Shown here one piece after another: positions 34,525-47,200 of a DNA stretch of 64,000 bases. The position numbers were made by a program, and so were the translations under genes. Source of the DNA: Trichobilharzia szidati (lineage: Eukaryota > Platyhelminthes > Trematoda > Strigeidida > Schistosomatidae); assembly GCA_944472155.2 (NCBI GenBank), contig OX235273.1, positions 88,220,793 through 88,284,792 of the forward strand. The letters are read 5' to 3'. The notes beneath the pieces are model-generated. The model worked only from the letters and a program-made list of their open reading frames with translations, had not been told where the DNA came from and searched no databases. Positions within the stretch are counted from its first letter, which is position 1. Every line of letters begins with the position of its first letter.

Positions 34525-37270
34525 GTCCTTTTCTTCTGATGTCTTCGCGGTTCATTTAGGTGGGGAGCACTAGGGACAAATAGGCGTATCTGGTATTTCA
34601 TTTAAGTTGTCCATTGTTTTCAGTGTTATTATGCTCACACACAGGTTCAGTCGATCATTTAATCAACGCAAAATAGCAGATGCTAACCTGCGGAATGCGA
34701 AGACGTCTGGAAAAGTCATGGCAATTCTGTGGTTTGAAATGTACACAGATTCAATGAAATTTATCAGGCCAAATATCCCATATGAAACCCGAACCCCCAA
34801 CCAGTCATTGCAAGACCCCTAACTGTTTTTAACACCTGGTCTATTACTTTTGAGCAGATCCCATAACACCGTATGCACATATAATACTGTTACACTTTGA
34901 ATGTTATCAGACACAGCTATCTCCTTGAAACTATTCACGCCACTGAGTTTTACATTCATAAAACTCCCTTTTGAATCGTGTGGAAAGAAATCCTCTAAAT
35001 AAGTTCTTTCTAATGACCGAAACTCCAATATTTCCGTCTAAATACGGGAAACAGTTGAAAGGAACCATGTTAGCGAACTTCAGTCTAGATGCTGCATTTT
35101 TCTGTTTGATCACTTAAACATTTGGGAATCATACACGGTCGATGAATATATTTGAACAGTACCAAAACACAACTTAACCAGATAACATATACCATAAAAA
35201 TGTTAAAATCCAAGTTCTATCACAAACACAGAAATATCTGAAAAATGCTACTGGAAAACTATGCATTCCGCAGATTTCTCTGGCACAATGTGGCGGAATC
35301 ACTAGCTAGATGCCATTGCTAAATACCTATGAATCAATGAGTACGTTTTGAGCGAAATAGTATAAAGATCCCGCTTATAAAACGATGTCAGGCGACTAAA
35401 TTCACAGCCAACGCCTGAAAATCACGCGGCCACCCCGTTACACAACTTTTGGCTCATTGAAATAAAATCTTGGAAACAATAAAACATCTTGCCAACCCTT
35501 CACCATCACAGAATTATAAAGCGAACCATTAAGAATGTTTCATTGCAGCAAACCCAACGCGAATGACTAAGCGGGAGAGAATGGAAAACATGGAAATAAT
35601 ATCAGACAGGTTCGGGGTAGAAGAAAGCGTCTACCAACGCGTCGAAATACTCAAACTTCGGCACAGCTCAAATTGGATTTTGAAGTCATTCTTTTCGACG
35701 TTCAACACACAACCATCGCGCCTAAATAGTCACAAGGCAACCAATTAGTAGCACATATTTAATGGGAAGAGAGTAGTTTATGTTGGACTTGTATGCTGCA
35801 AGCATTGTAGTTACTAGGCGGATCAGGTAATCTTAGCAAAACACATGGAGGGGCACTGACCATTCAATGAAAATCTAAAGAGAATAGAAGGCATAAAAAT
35901 TTTAAAGAATTTACTGCCTTTATTTGATTATTTTTCTAACCTCGTTGTATTCTTCAACGGTTTGGGGAGTGACTCAATCATCTATGGAACATCCTATGTG
36001 GCGTAGATATCATACACCTGCAATGATTATCTCAAAATCTAATTTTAGGACAATTTTATGCCATATTTATGCAACTTTTTAGTTATTATACATTTTATTT
36101 TATTATTTTGAACCATGAAGCAGTCATTAAGAAAATACTAAATGATATTATCACTCCATCCTCGTCTTCTCAATGTCTTATTTAAATGTCATAAATGGAC
36201 TAACCGTCTCAGTATTCAAAACTGTAAAATTGTTTGATAGTATAAACCACATGAATTTTTATCAGCACTGACCATGTCTATGGGAGTGGCTTGATAGTCA
36301 TCAATACATCTAAAGCATTAAGTAAGACTTAGTGCCTATCAACAGGTGCAAACCTGCATTAGAAGACACAGCGTCAACAACACTTCAAAATTAAAGGAGG
36401 TATCCTTGCATCGTTCACGTGATATCCTTATTGGGTGTTTCGCTGTCTTCAGAGGTAAAATGAAATCAGTTCACGATAAAAAAGTGTGAATTTTCTGTTA
36501 GTTAGCCACCTAAATCAAATCAGACAAGAACTGTTTTATAAAGAGTGTTGAATAACTACAGTAAGTTTAATAACCCCAGTAATAAGATCAATAAACAGCA
36601 GAATAAGCCAACGCACTTTGTGCATGAATAGGATCAGTGAATGCTCGGAGACAGGTAGAACACTACCGGCGATTCCGAAAATAAGGTATGTACTCTGCAG
36701 TCATAGTCTCTGTTGAAATATAGGCTTTTTGCTTGGAGAACCAAGTGATGTCAGCACACAGGGTACCACAATTAATCTCGGGCTAAATCTTGAAAGCTTT
36801 GACTAGCTTCAAATAGTTGACCGCCTCAGGAAAACAATTGTGAGGATGTTAGAAAGTTCACTTCGCAAGCGCGTCTCTGCATCTGCCAGAAGACTTCAGT
36901 TTACCCATGGCCTTTCACTCTCTAAGCATTCTTATTCAACATCTACAACCAGGCCAGGTAACTGTCTTCCCCAAAATCACCTGCTCGAAGTATATACCTA
37001 ATTACTTGTTAAGTTAATTGTTGGTACCTGTTTCTTGAATTTGGTCGATAGAAATGTTTGTTATCAGCTGGCATTATTAGACAACGCGTTAACCATACGC
37101 AACACCATGTCTGTACTAGGAGCTGACATGTCAAAAGAGTCCGATCATCTTGTTCCAGTAAATTCTCCGCCTTGGAGTTGGAAATAACTTCTACAAATAA
37201 TAGAAATCACTCGCTGCACAAGGGGTGGCTATCACGGCCAGCTGATATAATGAAAAACGTTTTGGCATTT
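34525..37270. other. No gene or repeat recognised
   Basis: Short ORFs on both strands (for example 34607-34822 + and 35028-34819 -) have no recognised motifs, splice framing or similarity to other parts of the window. Confidence 0.45.
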
Positions 37271-37274
37271 GGAA

Positions 37275-37370
37275 AGATTCTATTATGGATAAGATTATCA
37301 AAATAAAATCTTATCCATAATGGAGTTACACTCTACCACAGTACCCAATTTTTATACTTATATCAATAAT
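37275..37370 (+). repeat. Penelope-like terminal block with short perfect hairpin
   Basis: A hairpin is formed by ATTATGGATAAGAT and its complement ATCTTATCCATAAT around 'tatcaaaataaa' (about 37281-37322). It is followed by 'gagttacactctaccacagt' and 'acccaatttttatacttata', which is the reverse complement of 19200-19265. The two copies therefore lie in opposite orientation, 18 kb apart, and belong to one family. No coding sequence of the family is attached. Confidence 0.6.
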
Positions 37371-38520
37371 TTGGAAAGATTGTTACTGAGTTCAAATCTC
37401 AGTACAAACCTCATCACTCACCAGAGATGCAGGAATACCCAATCCTGGGTTCCACTGTTACTTTCCACCAACCAAATAATGTCCTCACCAATGCATGAGA
37501 CACTTGAAATGCATAACAGAGCATTACTTTCTGAAGGTCAGGCGCTATTTATGATATTTGACCTAGAAGGCACCGGAGGGTGTTGGGTTCAGATTCCTTC
37601 GTGCTTTCTGGTTCAGAGTGGTAAGTCTAGAGCTAATGTTAACCCTACTTAAACTGCTATCTGATTTCCCTTCTAGTCCTTTCTTGAATGAGTCGATCGA
37701 TAGCTCAGATAATAGTAAATCTGTTGGAAAAATGAGCAAAGATTAGTTAAATAATGGATTAAATGGTGAAACAGCTGTTTATTATTAGGAAAGTGGGGAA
37801 ACATTGGTCGAATAACTAGAAAATATTGCTTTGACAAGGGTTCAATAGTGGCCGAAATGGTGAAATTTTGACGGCTTTTCGGTCAAATACTGCCTAAATA
37901 AAAGCTTCAATGTGGCAGTGTGGGTTAAATGATGATGAAAATGGGAAATTGTTGGTCAATAATGTTAGGGATCTTGTAATATAACCAAACTTCTCCCATT
38001 TTTTCTTACAATAAGCTTTACCTGTTATTCACTCGTATAATATCACTTCTGTCAGGCTGTTAATTTCCTAAGTTAGTGACTGCTGACAGGACCAGTACTC
38101 TGGTTAGGGTTAAGTTTATCTGAATAGGTAGATATCAGAGTTACCTGGAGATATTAAAGGGTTAGGTAAGGTATACATTGAAGTTAGGGTTAGTGTAACC
38201 TTAGTGATGGAATACTCACATTAAAAGTTTGGAGGTAATGTAATATTCTCCACCCCCAAACCCTCAGAAAAACACTCCCCGAATTCCCTATATATGTATA
38301 GGCTGTTATTTGAACAGACGTGCCCCTTGAAGCAGTCGCTGGTTCAAGGGGCATGGTGAATCTGCGCTTTCTGGGTATCTAAAGTTAAACTTCGCCAGCT
38401 TTTTTCGTCTTTTAGACTCCCCTACTGTGTTCTCTAGGGTGTTTCTCTCCTGACGGGAACTTAAAAAGCAGATAAAACAGGCTAATAGTCATCTTTCAGT
38501 TTTGAATATTGAAGTAAAAC
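37371..38520. other. No gene recognised
   Basis: The only structure noticed is scattered 'gttagggtta' words at about 38103-38195, short interstitial telomere-like sequence without a real array. Confidence 0.4.
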
Positions 38521-38529
38521 TATAGCCGC

Positions 38530-40250
38530 CGTCTGTTTGTCTCTGTCTGGATTCAACATAGAACTTGGCGCCGAAGTGCAGCAGTTCGAGTTGCCCTGTT
38601 CCAAATAGCACACAAAGGTAGACAAAAAGATGAGTGGAGGGAACCAATAGAGTTTTGACAAGTATACGAGTGAAACAGAATGAGTAATGCTAGAAAAGAA
38701 AATGAAAGATTACAGAGACTGAATACATCTGCGTAAGCCATTGACAACGATTTTGAGCCATGTCACCTATTGTCTCCAGCCACTGATTCTTAGAGTCCCG
38801 AAGGTGGGCCCCAACCCGGGAGTCTGCATCTCCCTTCCTACCTGACTCAGTTTAACTGTCAAGGATTTCATGGATTGATGCCATGTTTTTGTTTGGCCAC
38901 CACTTACTCTTTTCCAACCTGCACCTATATCAGCTAGTAATGCCTGTCGGGGGAGGTGATGGTTAGGCATGCGCAGCACGTGACCTAGCCATCTCAATCT
39001 ATGTAACTTTATAGCCTCTTCTATTGATTTTCCCTTTTTGCCCAACACTATACGCCTAACGTCAACATTACTTACCTTATTATACCACCTAACGTGAGAA
39101 AGAGATCGTAGACATCTATGATCAAAAACAGTCAACCTTTTCATGTCTTCAGCTCGTATTGGCCATGTTCCAGAGCTATAGAGAAGGAAGGAGCGAATTG
39201 CTGAGCAGTACAGACGTCCCTTGGTTGATAGCCGGATGTCACGCCTACGCCAGAGACACTGTAAGTTAGCGAAAGCAGCCCGGGCTTTTCGGATCCGTGC
39301 TGAGATTTCGTCGCCAATCAGTCCGTTGGTGCTGATACAACTTCCCAAATAGGTGAAGTGGTCAACATGTTCTATCATTTCACTCCCTATCACTAAGCTA
39401 GGAGTTGACGTAGTCCAGTCCTGTAGCAGCATCTTACATTTCACAGGGGCGAATCGCATGCCAAACACACGAAGATTGCTGCTCAAGGTGTTCAGAAGAC
39501 TGTATTTTGTCAGCATACTCCCCTAACAGGACTATGTCATCTGCGTATTCTAAGTTCACAAGACTATTCCCTGGTAACAAGTCGATTCCTAAGTCGTTAA
39601 GTTCAGTTAAGGATACTTCCATTAGCATATTTATGATGAAGTTAAACAGAAATGGGGAAAGTGGACATCCCTGACAGACACCACTGGTTGTTATCAATTC
39701 AGATGACAATTCTCTATAAGTTCTTACATGACTACGTGAGTTTGAGTAGAGTGCCTTGATTAGTGCAATGTACTTTCTTGGCACTCCCTTCACAGTCAAA
39801 CATTGCCATAGAACCTCTCGATCCACGGAGTCGAAGGCCGCCTTCAAGTCAAGAAATATGGCAATTGTTGGACGCCTAAAAGTGTGTCTATGTTCTAGGA
39901 TCTGTCGGAGAGTGAAGATGTGATCTATACACCCTTTACCTGGCCTAAAGCCTGCTTGATTTTCCCTCGTTTGTTTCTCCCGAGTTCTGCTTAGTCTGTG
40001 CATGATTACTGAGCCTAGGATTTTAAAAACTATGTTCGTCAGGCTGATTTCTCTATGATTATCACATGAGGACTTGTCTCCCTTCTTGAATATCGGTATA
40101 ATAAGTGACTTACCCCAGTCTGATGGAATCGACTCTGATTCCCAGACGTTACCTAGTACCTTGGTTAATCTACATACTAGTTTGTCACCCCTATATATAG
40201 TGGTATCTCCGCCTGTCTTTATAGCAGCCGCCTGGCACATGATCTACAAA
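38530..40250 (-). mobile_element. RTE-like LINE 3' half: RT, C-terminal domain and 3' end, one frameshift
   Basis: The minus-strand frame 40240-39434 carries SLIIPIFKKGDKSSCDNHRE, NQAGFRPGKGCIDHIFTLRQ, AIFLDLKAAFDSVDR, GVCQGCPLSPFLFNFIINM and the catalytic LEYADDIVLLGEYADK. The second frame 39516-38767 continues with MRFAPVKCKMLLQDW, IEHVDHFTYLGSCIST, LWRRRDIRLSTKGRLYCSAI and IKLHRLRWLGHVLRMPNHHL. The two overlap, so a single frameshift near 39500 separates them. The 3' end reads ...aagttctatgttgaatccag and then an acagacagac-like tail at about 38530-38545. The endonuclease is missing (5' truncation at about 40250). Fragments of the same family occur at 42220, 48410, 49845, 53110, 57755 and 60818. 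Confidence 0.88.
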
Positions 40251-40372
40251 TAGTACTGAATCAAATTGTCAAACGTTCTGGCTTGGCTAACAAGGTCCAG
40301 GAAGACTCACTGTTTGATTGCTGTTTGAATAATGAATGATTGGAGTTTAACTTCGTCAATCGTGGTTAGATT

Positions 40373-40930
40373 TCCTTTCTACCTGCAGTGTGATAGGGAG
40401 AACTACCGTTTAATCTTTTTACGTATGATAGATTAGTAATACCACGAATCATACGTATGCCTTTCCTGGAATATGAGCCTCCTTAAGGTAAGAGTTAGTA
40501 TCGTGAATAAGTCTAGTTTTAACCTCGCCGCGATTGGATACAAACTGGTGAACGTCTAACCAGTCATTCCAGTGGGGGCCCAGAATAATGCTGCTCAAGA
40601 TTACAGAGGGCCGTAGCATTTATAATACGATTTATGGTGACACATGGATCTGTGTGCGTCTGAACTAAGAGGAGTAGCATTTCTTCTATTTCATATGCTC
40701 TAACATTTGAGTGCTTGGTGCACATGTTTGCGCATTTGGTTACGTTGATGGACAGCATCTATTCCCTGGGCTAGTCTATTAAGTCCTTGAGATCTGTTTG
40801 CAATGTGCCGCTGTGAGCCTTTAGCTGTCTCCGAATTCTTGGATCGTCTGCGTGAATAACTATAAGTGATTTCAATATATTGAACATATTCATTCAGACA
40901 TCTATAAAAAACACAATAATTGAGCAAAGA
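40373..40930 (-). mobile_element. Decayed LINE fragment (post-palm RT region)
   Basis: In broken minus-strand frames one reads ADDPRIRRQLKAHSGTLQTD, then LSINVTKCANMCTKHSN, then YSRKGIRMIRGITNLSYVKR, which follow the order of CR1/L2-type elements after the catalytic DD (a linker, an N-x-x-KC block and a 'RRxTKxIxGLxxLSYxxRL' block). Stops and missing bases are frequent. The family differs from the main CR1-like family in this window. Confidence 0.5.
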
Positions 40931-40965
40931 ATATCCTTTTTGGTAATATCCTCTTCTGGCTCTAC

Positions 40966-40967
<2 letters not shown>

Positions 40968-41012
<45 letters not shown>
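40968..41012. repeat. (TA)n microsatellite
   Basis: About 22 uninterrupted TA dinucleotides. Similar TA tracts occur at 41891-41935, 54345-54385 and, shorter, at 51386-51403. Confidence 0.95.
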
Positions 41013-41016
<4 letters not shown>

Positions 41017-41159
41017 CATATACATAGACTATTCTAGAATAGTAGTCAATAACAATATTAGTGTTTTTTAAATAATATCGATTTGTAAAGTAAGATCAAT
41101 GGAATTACAGTTCATTAAAGATGCTTAAATTACAGTAATAATAAAAATATAATCGCAAG

Positions 41160-41361
41160 TAGAATATCAGCTAAAATTAAGGAAACCTAGATGAGGTTCG
41201 AATGGCCCTCAGTTTTTTGTAGAAATTTCCTTAACTTTAGTTGATATTCTTTTTCTGTTGACCATTGCTGCAATGTTTTCACCTTTATAATCAAGTTGAA
41301 TGCAGATTGGCTTTTTATACATTCAACTTGATTATAAAGGTGAAAACAATGCAGCAATGGT
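41160..41361. repeat. Two consecutive inverted repeats upstream of the GIY-YIG ORF
   Basis: The first hairpin pairs agaatatcagctaaaattaa with its near complement ttaactttagttgatattct (arms of about 25 nt, 41160-41186 and 41225-41250). The second is longer: 'tgttgaccattgctgcaatg' and onward to about 41305 pairs with 41318-41361, ending 'gcagcaatggtcaaca', with arms of about 45 nt and one or two mismatches around 'agattggctttttata'. They sit just before the Penelope-like endonuclease ORF and could be remains of its terminal repeats in inverted arrangement. Confidence 0.75.
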
Positions 41362-41399
41362 CAACAGAACACTAATACGTCACTAGCCAGAGCCTATCT

Positions 41400-41796
41400 T
41401 GCAGCTGAGCTCGTCCCCGTCTATCGAACAACTTGCTCTTTGATGCAATCAAAAATCGATAGATATCCTTCTCATGTCAACTCCAACTGTATATACAAAT
41501 TTACATGTATCTGCAGTAGCAGTTACATTGGAAGAAAAGAAAGAAGGGCAAATCTACGATTTTCTGAACATGTAGCAAAAAGCGTATGTTTAAAGGGAAC
41601 AAATGCTTTAAACAGTGCAATCGCCATGCTTCTCTTTGACGCGGGTCATGAAGTGGACGTCGCAAAATTGTTCAAAATTATCAATAGGCAAAAGAGCTCA
41701 ATTCTCCTCAAGTTTGCTGAAGCCATCTCCATCAAGCGCCTGAAACCCGATTTGTGCGTTCAGAAAGAAACAGTTATCAGCCTTTCTTTGCCCTAG
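41400..41796 (+). mobile_element. Penelope-like element GIY-YIG endonuclease domain fragment
   Basis: The open frame 41440-41796 contains NCIYKFTCICSSSYIGRKER and FSEHVAKSVCL, the core of the GIY-YIG-type nuclease attached to the C-terminus of Penelope-like reverse transcriptases (IYKFTC...YIGRTxR...EH). It continues with HEVDVAKLFKIINRQKS and AISIKRLKPDLCVQKET, matching the family's C-terminal end. The RT part is absent. A frame open upstream to about 41400 adds little. Downstream lie a TA tract and a hammerhead-like motif. Family identification is good; activity is unlikely without RT. Confidence 0.8.
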
Positions 41797-41894
41797 TAAC
41801 CCGACATTTTCATCGCTCTTTCATCTGAATACGTAATGCCGAAAGTTTCCATTGTGTATGATCATTACTGTTCGGAATAGTGTTTAACAATATA

Positions 41895-41938
<44 letters not shown>

Positions 41939-42034
41939 GCTGTAGGCATATATTGATTGACTGATTTTCGTTTAAAATGAACTATGTGCAAATATGTTAA
42001 AATTGTTTCTGTAGATTTATTTAATAGTGACTTT

Positions 42035-42085
42035 AGCCTGTAAGCATCTGATGAGAAGGCAACGAAATAAATGTTGGTACCACTT
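42035..42085 (+). ncRNA. Hammerhead-like motif in the 3' region of the Penelope-like element (degenerate)
   Basis: The sequence CTGATGA-GAAGGCAAC-GAAA (42047-42066) has both conserved hammerhead core boxes at the correct spacing, in the position where Penelope-like elements carry minimal hammerhead ribozymes. The segment between them can form only a G-C closing pair and no real stem II, so activity is doubtful. Flanking stem I/III pairing is not obvious. Confidence 0.3.
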
Positions 42086-42219
42086 TATTCTGCAAAAATT
42101 GTTGTTCTTGCTTTATTCAAATTCATTAAGGAGATAAATGTATGAGATAGTGAAATGCTTAGAAGTGTTGGGAGCACCACTTATTTGAGTTCCGTCAAAC
42201 CAGTGCAGGTTCGGTATCC

Positions 42220-42450
42220 GTCTATCCATCAAAGGACATTTGAACTGTGCCGCGGTTAACTCCACTCTTTACGAATGTGAAGTATGGTTACTGAAATTAG
42301 ATAAGAAATGACTAGCGATTTTTGACCATGGCTGCCTGAGTTCAATGTCAATAATATTTAAATTAAGCATAGCGTTTGGTAATCATGGAAGTAATTAGAT
42401 GAGATTTTGAAGCTTCGTCGATTAAGATGGTTAGGAATCAACGCCCGGAA
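42220..42450 (+). mobile_element. Strongly decayed RTE-like C-terminal fragment
   Basis: Reading across stops gives LYECEVWLLKLDKK, AIFDHGCL and LKLRRLRWL, corresponding to LYGYETWPLRAEDMKR, VFDHRCLRS and IKLHRLRWLGHVL of the RTE copy at 38.5-40.2 kb. It is old and dead. Confidence 0.5.
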
Positions 42451-44240
42451 ACCCCAGGTGAAAACATTCGGGATTTGTCTTTATGGCATAGATGTTTTCA
42501 CTCTTTTTTTCTCTTCTTGATGCTGTAAATCACCCTCAGTCGTTCTTTCTGTCATAAATTTTCATTTCTTTTCTATACCTTCATTTATGCTTTCTTGAAT
42601 TGTGGAATTCCTCCTTACTCGACATCAACCAAGTGATGTCACAATGAATAAACATGAGCGTAAGAGAAGTGATTAATAAGAAGTTTTGGACTTCCAAAGA
42701 TGGATGAATGCATTTCTTTAGTTGTTAATAAGTTTCAATAATGTTTTCAAGAGTTCTCAGATGTTAACTCGCTTCCGGAATATCTCAGTCTAAAAGCTCA
42801 AACTACTAGTCACAGATTTAATATCCTTTTGGTGTATTTTCTTAACGGAAACACCAGATACCTAATTAACGCCGAATTATCAGTATTTCTGGCGTTTGGT
42901 TGAACCATCGAATTAGTAATATAAAATTTAAGTGTAGTTTTAAGTAAAGCGTATAGGTTAGCAACTAATGGTGCCTGGTTCATGTTGCTTGTATCTATGC
43001 ATCGTCTACTGCTATGCTATCAGAATGAAAACCGAGTTAACAGATAGTCAAGGGAGACCAAGCTAAGATGCGGCAACTAATCCACTGAGTTGTTGAATGT
43101 TGGTTGTCTGGCTGAAGTCTATTTGGTCACAAGTAGCTGTAGTGAGAGACTAAGTACCATGGTCCGAGTTCACTCCTATCTCATTCCAAGGTTACAATTT
43201 CACTTATGTAGTTAGTTTATCTCATTAATTTCTCGCGAAACCTTCCACAACCTTTGTATTATTTTTATGCTCTTTTCTCCCTCTTTTTTATTATTTCATA
43301 TATGATATACAGGTTTGAAAATTTGAGCGACTATGTGGTGACGCATGAGTCTTTATCGATAATAACTATTTGGGTGATATAAAAGATTACCGCACAAATT
43401 AAGGTTACCGATAGTACAGCTGTAGTCCTCTCGTTTGCACATAGCTCCCAATCGAGGATTCATTGGTTTGAAGCTAGTTAGATCCAGTGATTTTGAGTCA
43501 GGCAAAACCGTTAGTCCTCGCGCAATACCTCTTGCTCATTAACAAGATAAAAAATAAAATATGATTTCTGAGTAACACCATTTTATTAGATGCAATTCTA
43601 TAATCTGTGGGATTTAAATTCGTATTTACATCGGCGGGAGGGTAAATACAGTCTCGTGTAGTAGTCTTCTGTTCACAGTGTTATCATTAGCTATTTATTG
43701 AATAAGTAGTGCTGTGACAGCTCATAAGCTTGACAGTGTTTTGTTAGTCACTCTGTTTGAATTTCGCAACAAGTAGATAGTGCTAGTCGCATAAAATTTG
43801 CTTTCGCATGTAAGGTGAAGTAGTTGATTACGTAAAACACCGTCCCTATTTATCATAGCTGCAAGTAAAAATATATTAAATTGACTACTTCCAAGAAAGG
43901 TCAAATGTCACTCAGTTACTGGATGTTGTGAAAAAAGATTGTTGGTGGCATATTTTTGCGGGATATTCAGTGTACCAAACTTCTAAATGTCCGGAGTCTC
44001 TTGGCAGCTACTAGGAGAAATAATACTGATCCTATGAAATCAAGACTAGTGCGAAGTCCTCACAGTAATGTACGTTGTTTCTAGCTTCTTCGCATACAAT
44101 CCAAACATATGTTTGTATGATGCCTTTGTGAAAAATTCAATTTCTCGCCTATTTTTACTTTGACTGATAGTATATTGTAACTCTTGTTTGTGCTTTTTTA
44201 GGCTTAAAATACATTAATTTTCCTGAATCTTGTCAAGTAA
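42451..44240. other. No gene recognised; upstream flank of GCNA
   Basis: No supported ORF or repeat. The promoter and 5' UTR of the GCNA gene should lie in its right part if the ATG at 44241 is the start, but no motif decides this. Confidence 0.4.
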
Positions 44241-47200
44241 ATGGAATACTTTAGCCGAACACCCATAAAAAACGATGTTTTAGGTATTATTAGTCAGGTA
44301 TGTATTTATCATTTGAAGTAATGTCTTTGTAAAGCTCAGTTCAAGGAAAAAGAATCCACGTACTCCATTCCGAAGCGACCGCACGAATACAAACTCCCGG
44401 GAATTTCTCTCTTTCCCGCTTCAATTTGTTGAATTCACTCCAGAAAAGTTATGCGTTGATAAATGCCAAAAGAAATATTCATCTAATGTAGAAATAGATG
44501 AAACACATACCTCAGAAGTTTCTAAGTTGAATGTGAAAACAACATCGTTGAACAGATTCAGTCCTGAAGCTTCTTCTGACTTCCCACTGACCAACTTATA
44601 TGAGTCAGCTTTCGACAACAGTCCTGATGCACAATCACTTGCACACGTTTCACCAATAGTTAAATATAGTCCTGAAGCGTCTCCAAAGACGGGGATAGAT
44701 AAGGCAGCTGTTGATGATAACTTCGGCACACAACTGTTTGTACAAACTTCACCAACCGAACATTTTCGTGATCCTAATGACAATAATGGCAAGGTTGACG
44801 ATAGTTCTAAGATACTTCTAGTATCTACAAAATCAGACATGAATAGATCAATGTCCCTTAATTACTCTAATATTAGGACAGTTGCACATACATCCTTGAA
44901 AATTGATAATCTTTTCGACCCAAATAATAAATCGAACGTTAGTAGTGGGGATGACGATGATGATGCTTTTGAAAGATTTATAGAGTCTCAGAAGAAAACC
45001 AAAATAACAAAATCGGAAGATGATCAAAGCAGCGATTGGCTATCTGGAGAGTCTGAAGAGGATGATGATTCAAGTTCTACCTCTCCCTATCAAACATTTT
45101 ACTACAGAATCCATAATCAAGTAGACTCTTCGGAAGTCAGAAAACCATCGTATGTCAAGTAATTTTTATATATATGTAGTTTTCATATTTAGTATCTTTT
45201 AGTATTTTATTTAAACCGACTGAATGCCAAGTACTTTAGAACTATAGTGTGCTTCATGATAAAATGAGATGTACAAAAGAGCATCAATCACCTTTAATTG
45301 TCTGCTTTCTGAAAGAATTTCAATAACCACACCGAATTTAAGTTAGCTATTTGTCAATAAATGCCATCCTTGTAAAAAAAAACACTGATGTGCCTATCGA
45401 AAAAATGTCCCATTCAGTAATTCGCTTTATCCAGCTGTACATATATCTAGTAATAGAAATAAAACGATGATCACAAATCTTCGATTGTCGCTGTTTTCGT
45501 AACATTCTTAGAGCATATTGAAACCATCAGTGAACTAGTATCGAGATCAGATGTAAAGTAGGAAATATAGATGGTAAAGTAGTGATATGATTATGAACAA
45601 TAAATTTTGTTCGAAAAGTCATCCAGTAAATAATACTGTTTCACTGTCTGATACATCTAATAAACAAACTAATATGGAATAGAACAGAACTGCTTTTCAC
45701 AATAAACATGAATAGTCGGATGAAGTAGTGGCTTTAATAACAGGATATGCATTATACATGCGGAACTCCTGTTTACTATGACATTACTAACATATAGCAG
45801 GGCTTTACATAACAAAAGTTTATCTCTTCATACCTCTCGTCCACTCATGAAAACAAAAAATGATAAGAGAATACACAAAAAGTGAAAGTAGTAGGATCTT
45901 AAGCTATAAACACTACTAACCGAGGCAGGTGTATGGAATAAAAATATATAGTATAACGTTTGAAATGAAGTATGCGTACATGTAAATTACTTCAAAAGAT
46001 TTTAGACCATATCACTTAAGGCCTTCAGTCATCGCCCCTAGTGATGTTGAAACATCTATCCAAGCAACTTACATTCTTATATTTAATCCAGAACAAATTT
46101 CTGAGTGAAGATGTGACAGTAATATGCTAATTCAAGAGTTTTCTGGGGTTTATGTCAACACCAGTATTCCTTTGGTAACAAGGGAAAGTTAGTAAATTGT
46201 AGTGTTTGTAGGAGTCCAGAAACCAGTTCACACGATTTGGTCAGGATATGGGGTCTTCAGTCTATGTGAATGCACCTACATACTTTATTCACTTCATATT
46301 GTTGTGAAACAAATGTTCTAAGCGTTTTGTTACTGCAGGAGTACGCTTTAAAGTGTGACTTCTACATCAGTCTCAATTTGTTGCCAGGAGTTGTTAAGAA
46401 GTAAAAAATCAATTAAAATATTTAAAGTCTTATGTGTTCCGAGTGTTTTCTGATCGATATGCATCTGGCCTTGTAGATTGTCAGTATTTTTGTTTTGTGT
46501 TAGGCTGGTTAGCTTCAAGAATTTGGTATCATTTAACCAGTAAGACCCATGTTATTTAGATTATTTTTCTGTGTTTTTGTATGTAGAGAAAAAGATAATA
46601 GACATGCAAAGTAGACGGTAGTAAATTCTAACACTTCCATATGTTGATCGAATTTCATCGTGTCCCTTTAAGCCTGGTTGAGACATATTCTTAGTGTGAT
46701 TTTTTACAGACTATGATAGTGAATAACTCGCCTGCTGTAGTTCTCATTGATTTTAGTGAAGAATGACGATGGGTGAGAATTTCGAGTAATCATTTCCGAT
46801 TAACACATACCGGTGAACTACTATCGCTTTAGTAATCATGTGAGGCTGTTCAACAGGAATTTATGTAGGATAAACAACTCACCTTTTAGTAATATTAGTG
46901 TAGATTGTACATCCTCTATTATTTGTAAGCGAAATTTAAACCGCTATGCTTTCGTCCTTATATAAGTGTTATCTATCCTGATGATCTAATATCCTACTAT
47001 TTTATTATCCTGACTGAAATAGATTGACAAGTAGTATGGGATCAGTCTCATTAAAAAAATTTGCAGTATACCTTGACTGAATGGTTAGTGTCAGTTAACA
47101 GAAAGTTTTGAAAATTTTTCTCATACTCATCAGTGCTTGTCAGCAGCCTCAGTAGAACTGATGTCGGCTGAGTGATTCCATCCCACATCACTCAGTGCTG

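Noticed and set aside
44421..44840. Minus-strand ORF of 139 codons
   Set aside because: It is the antisense of GCNA exon 2, whose plus-strand frame is supported by exon phases and by the downstream SprT domain.
46700..47150. LINE reverse transcriptase remnant in GCNA intron 2
   Set aside because: Isolated words (VVLIDFS, YPDDLIS) appear in frames with many stops and without the ordered blocks seen in the other fragments.
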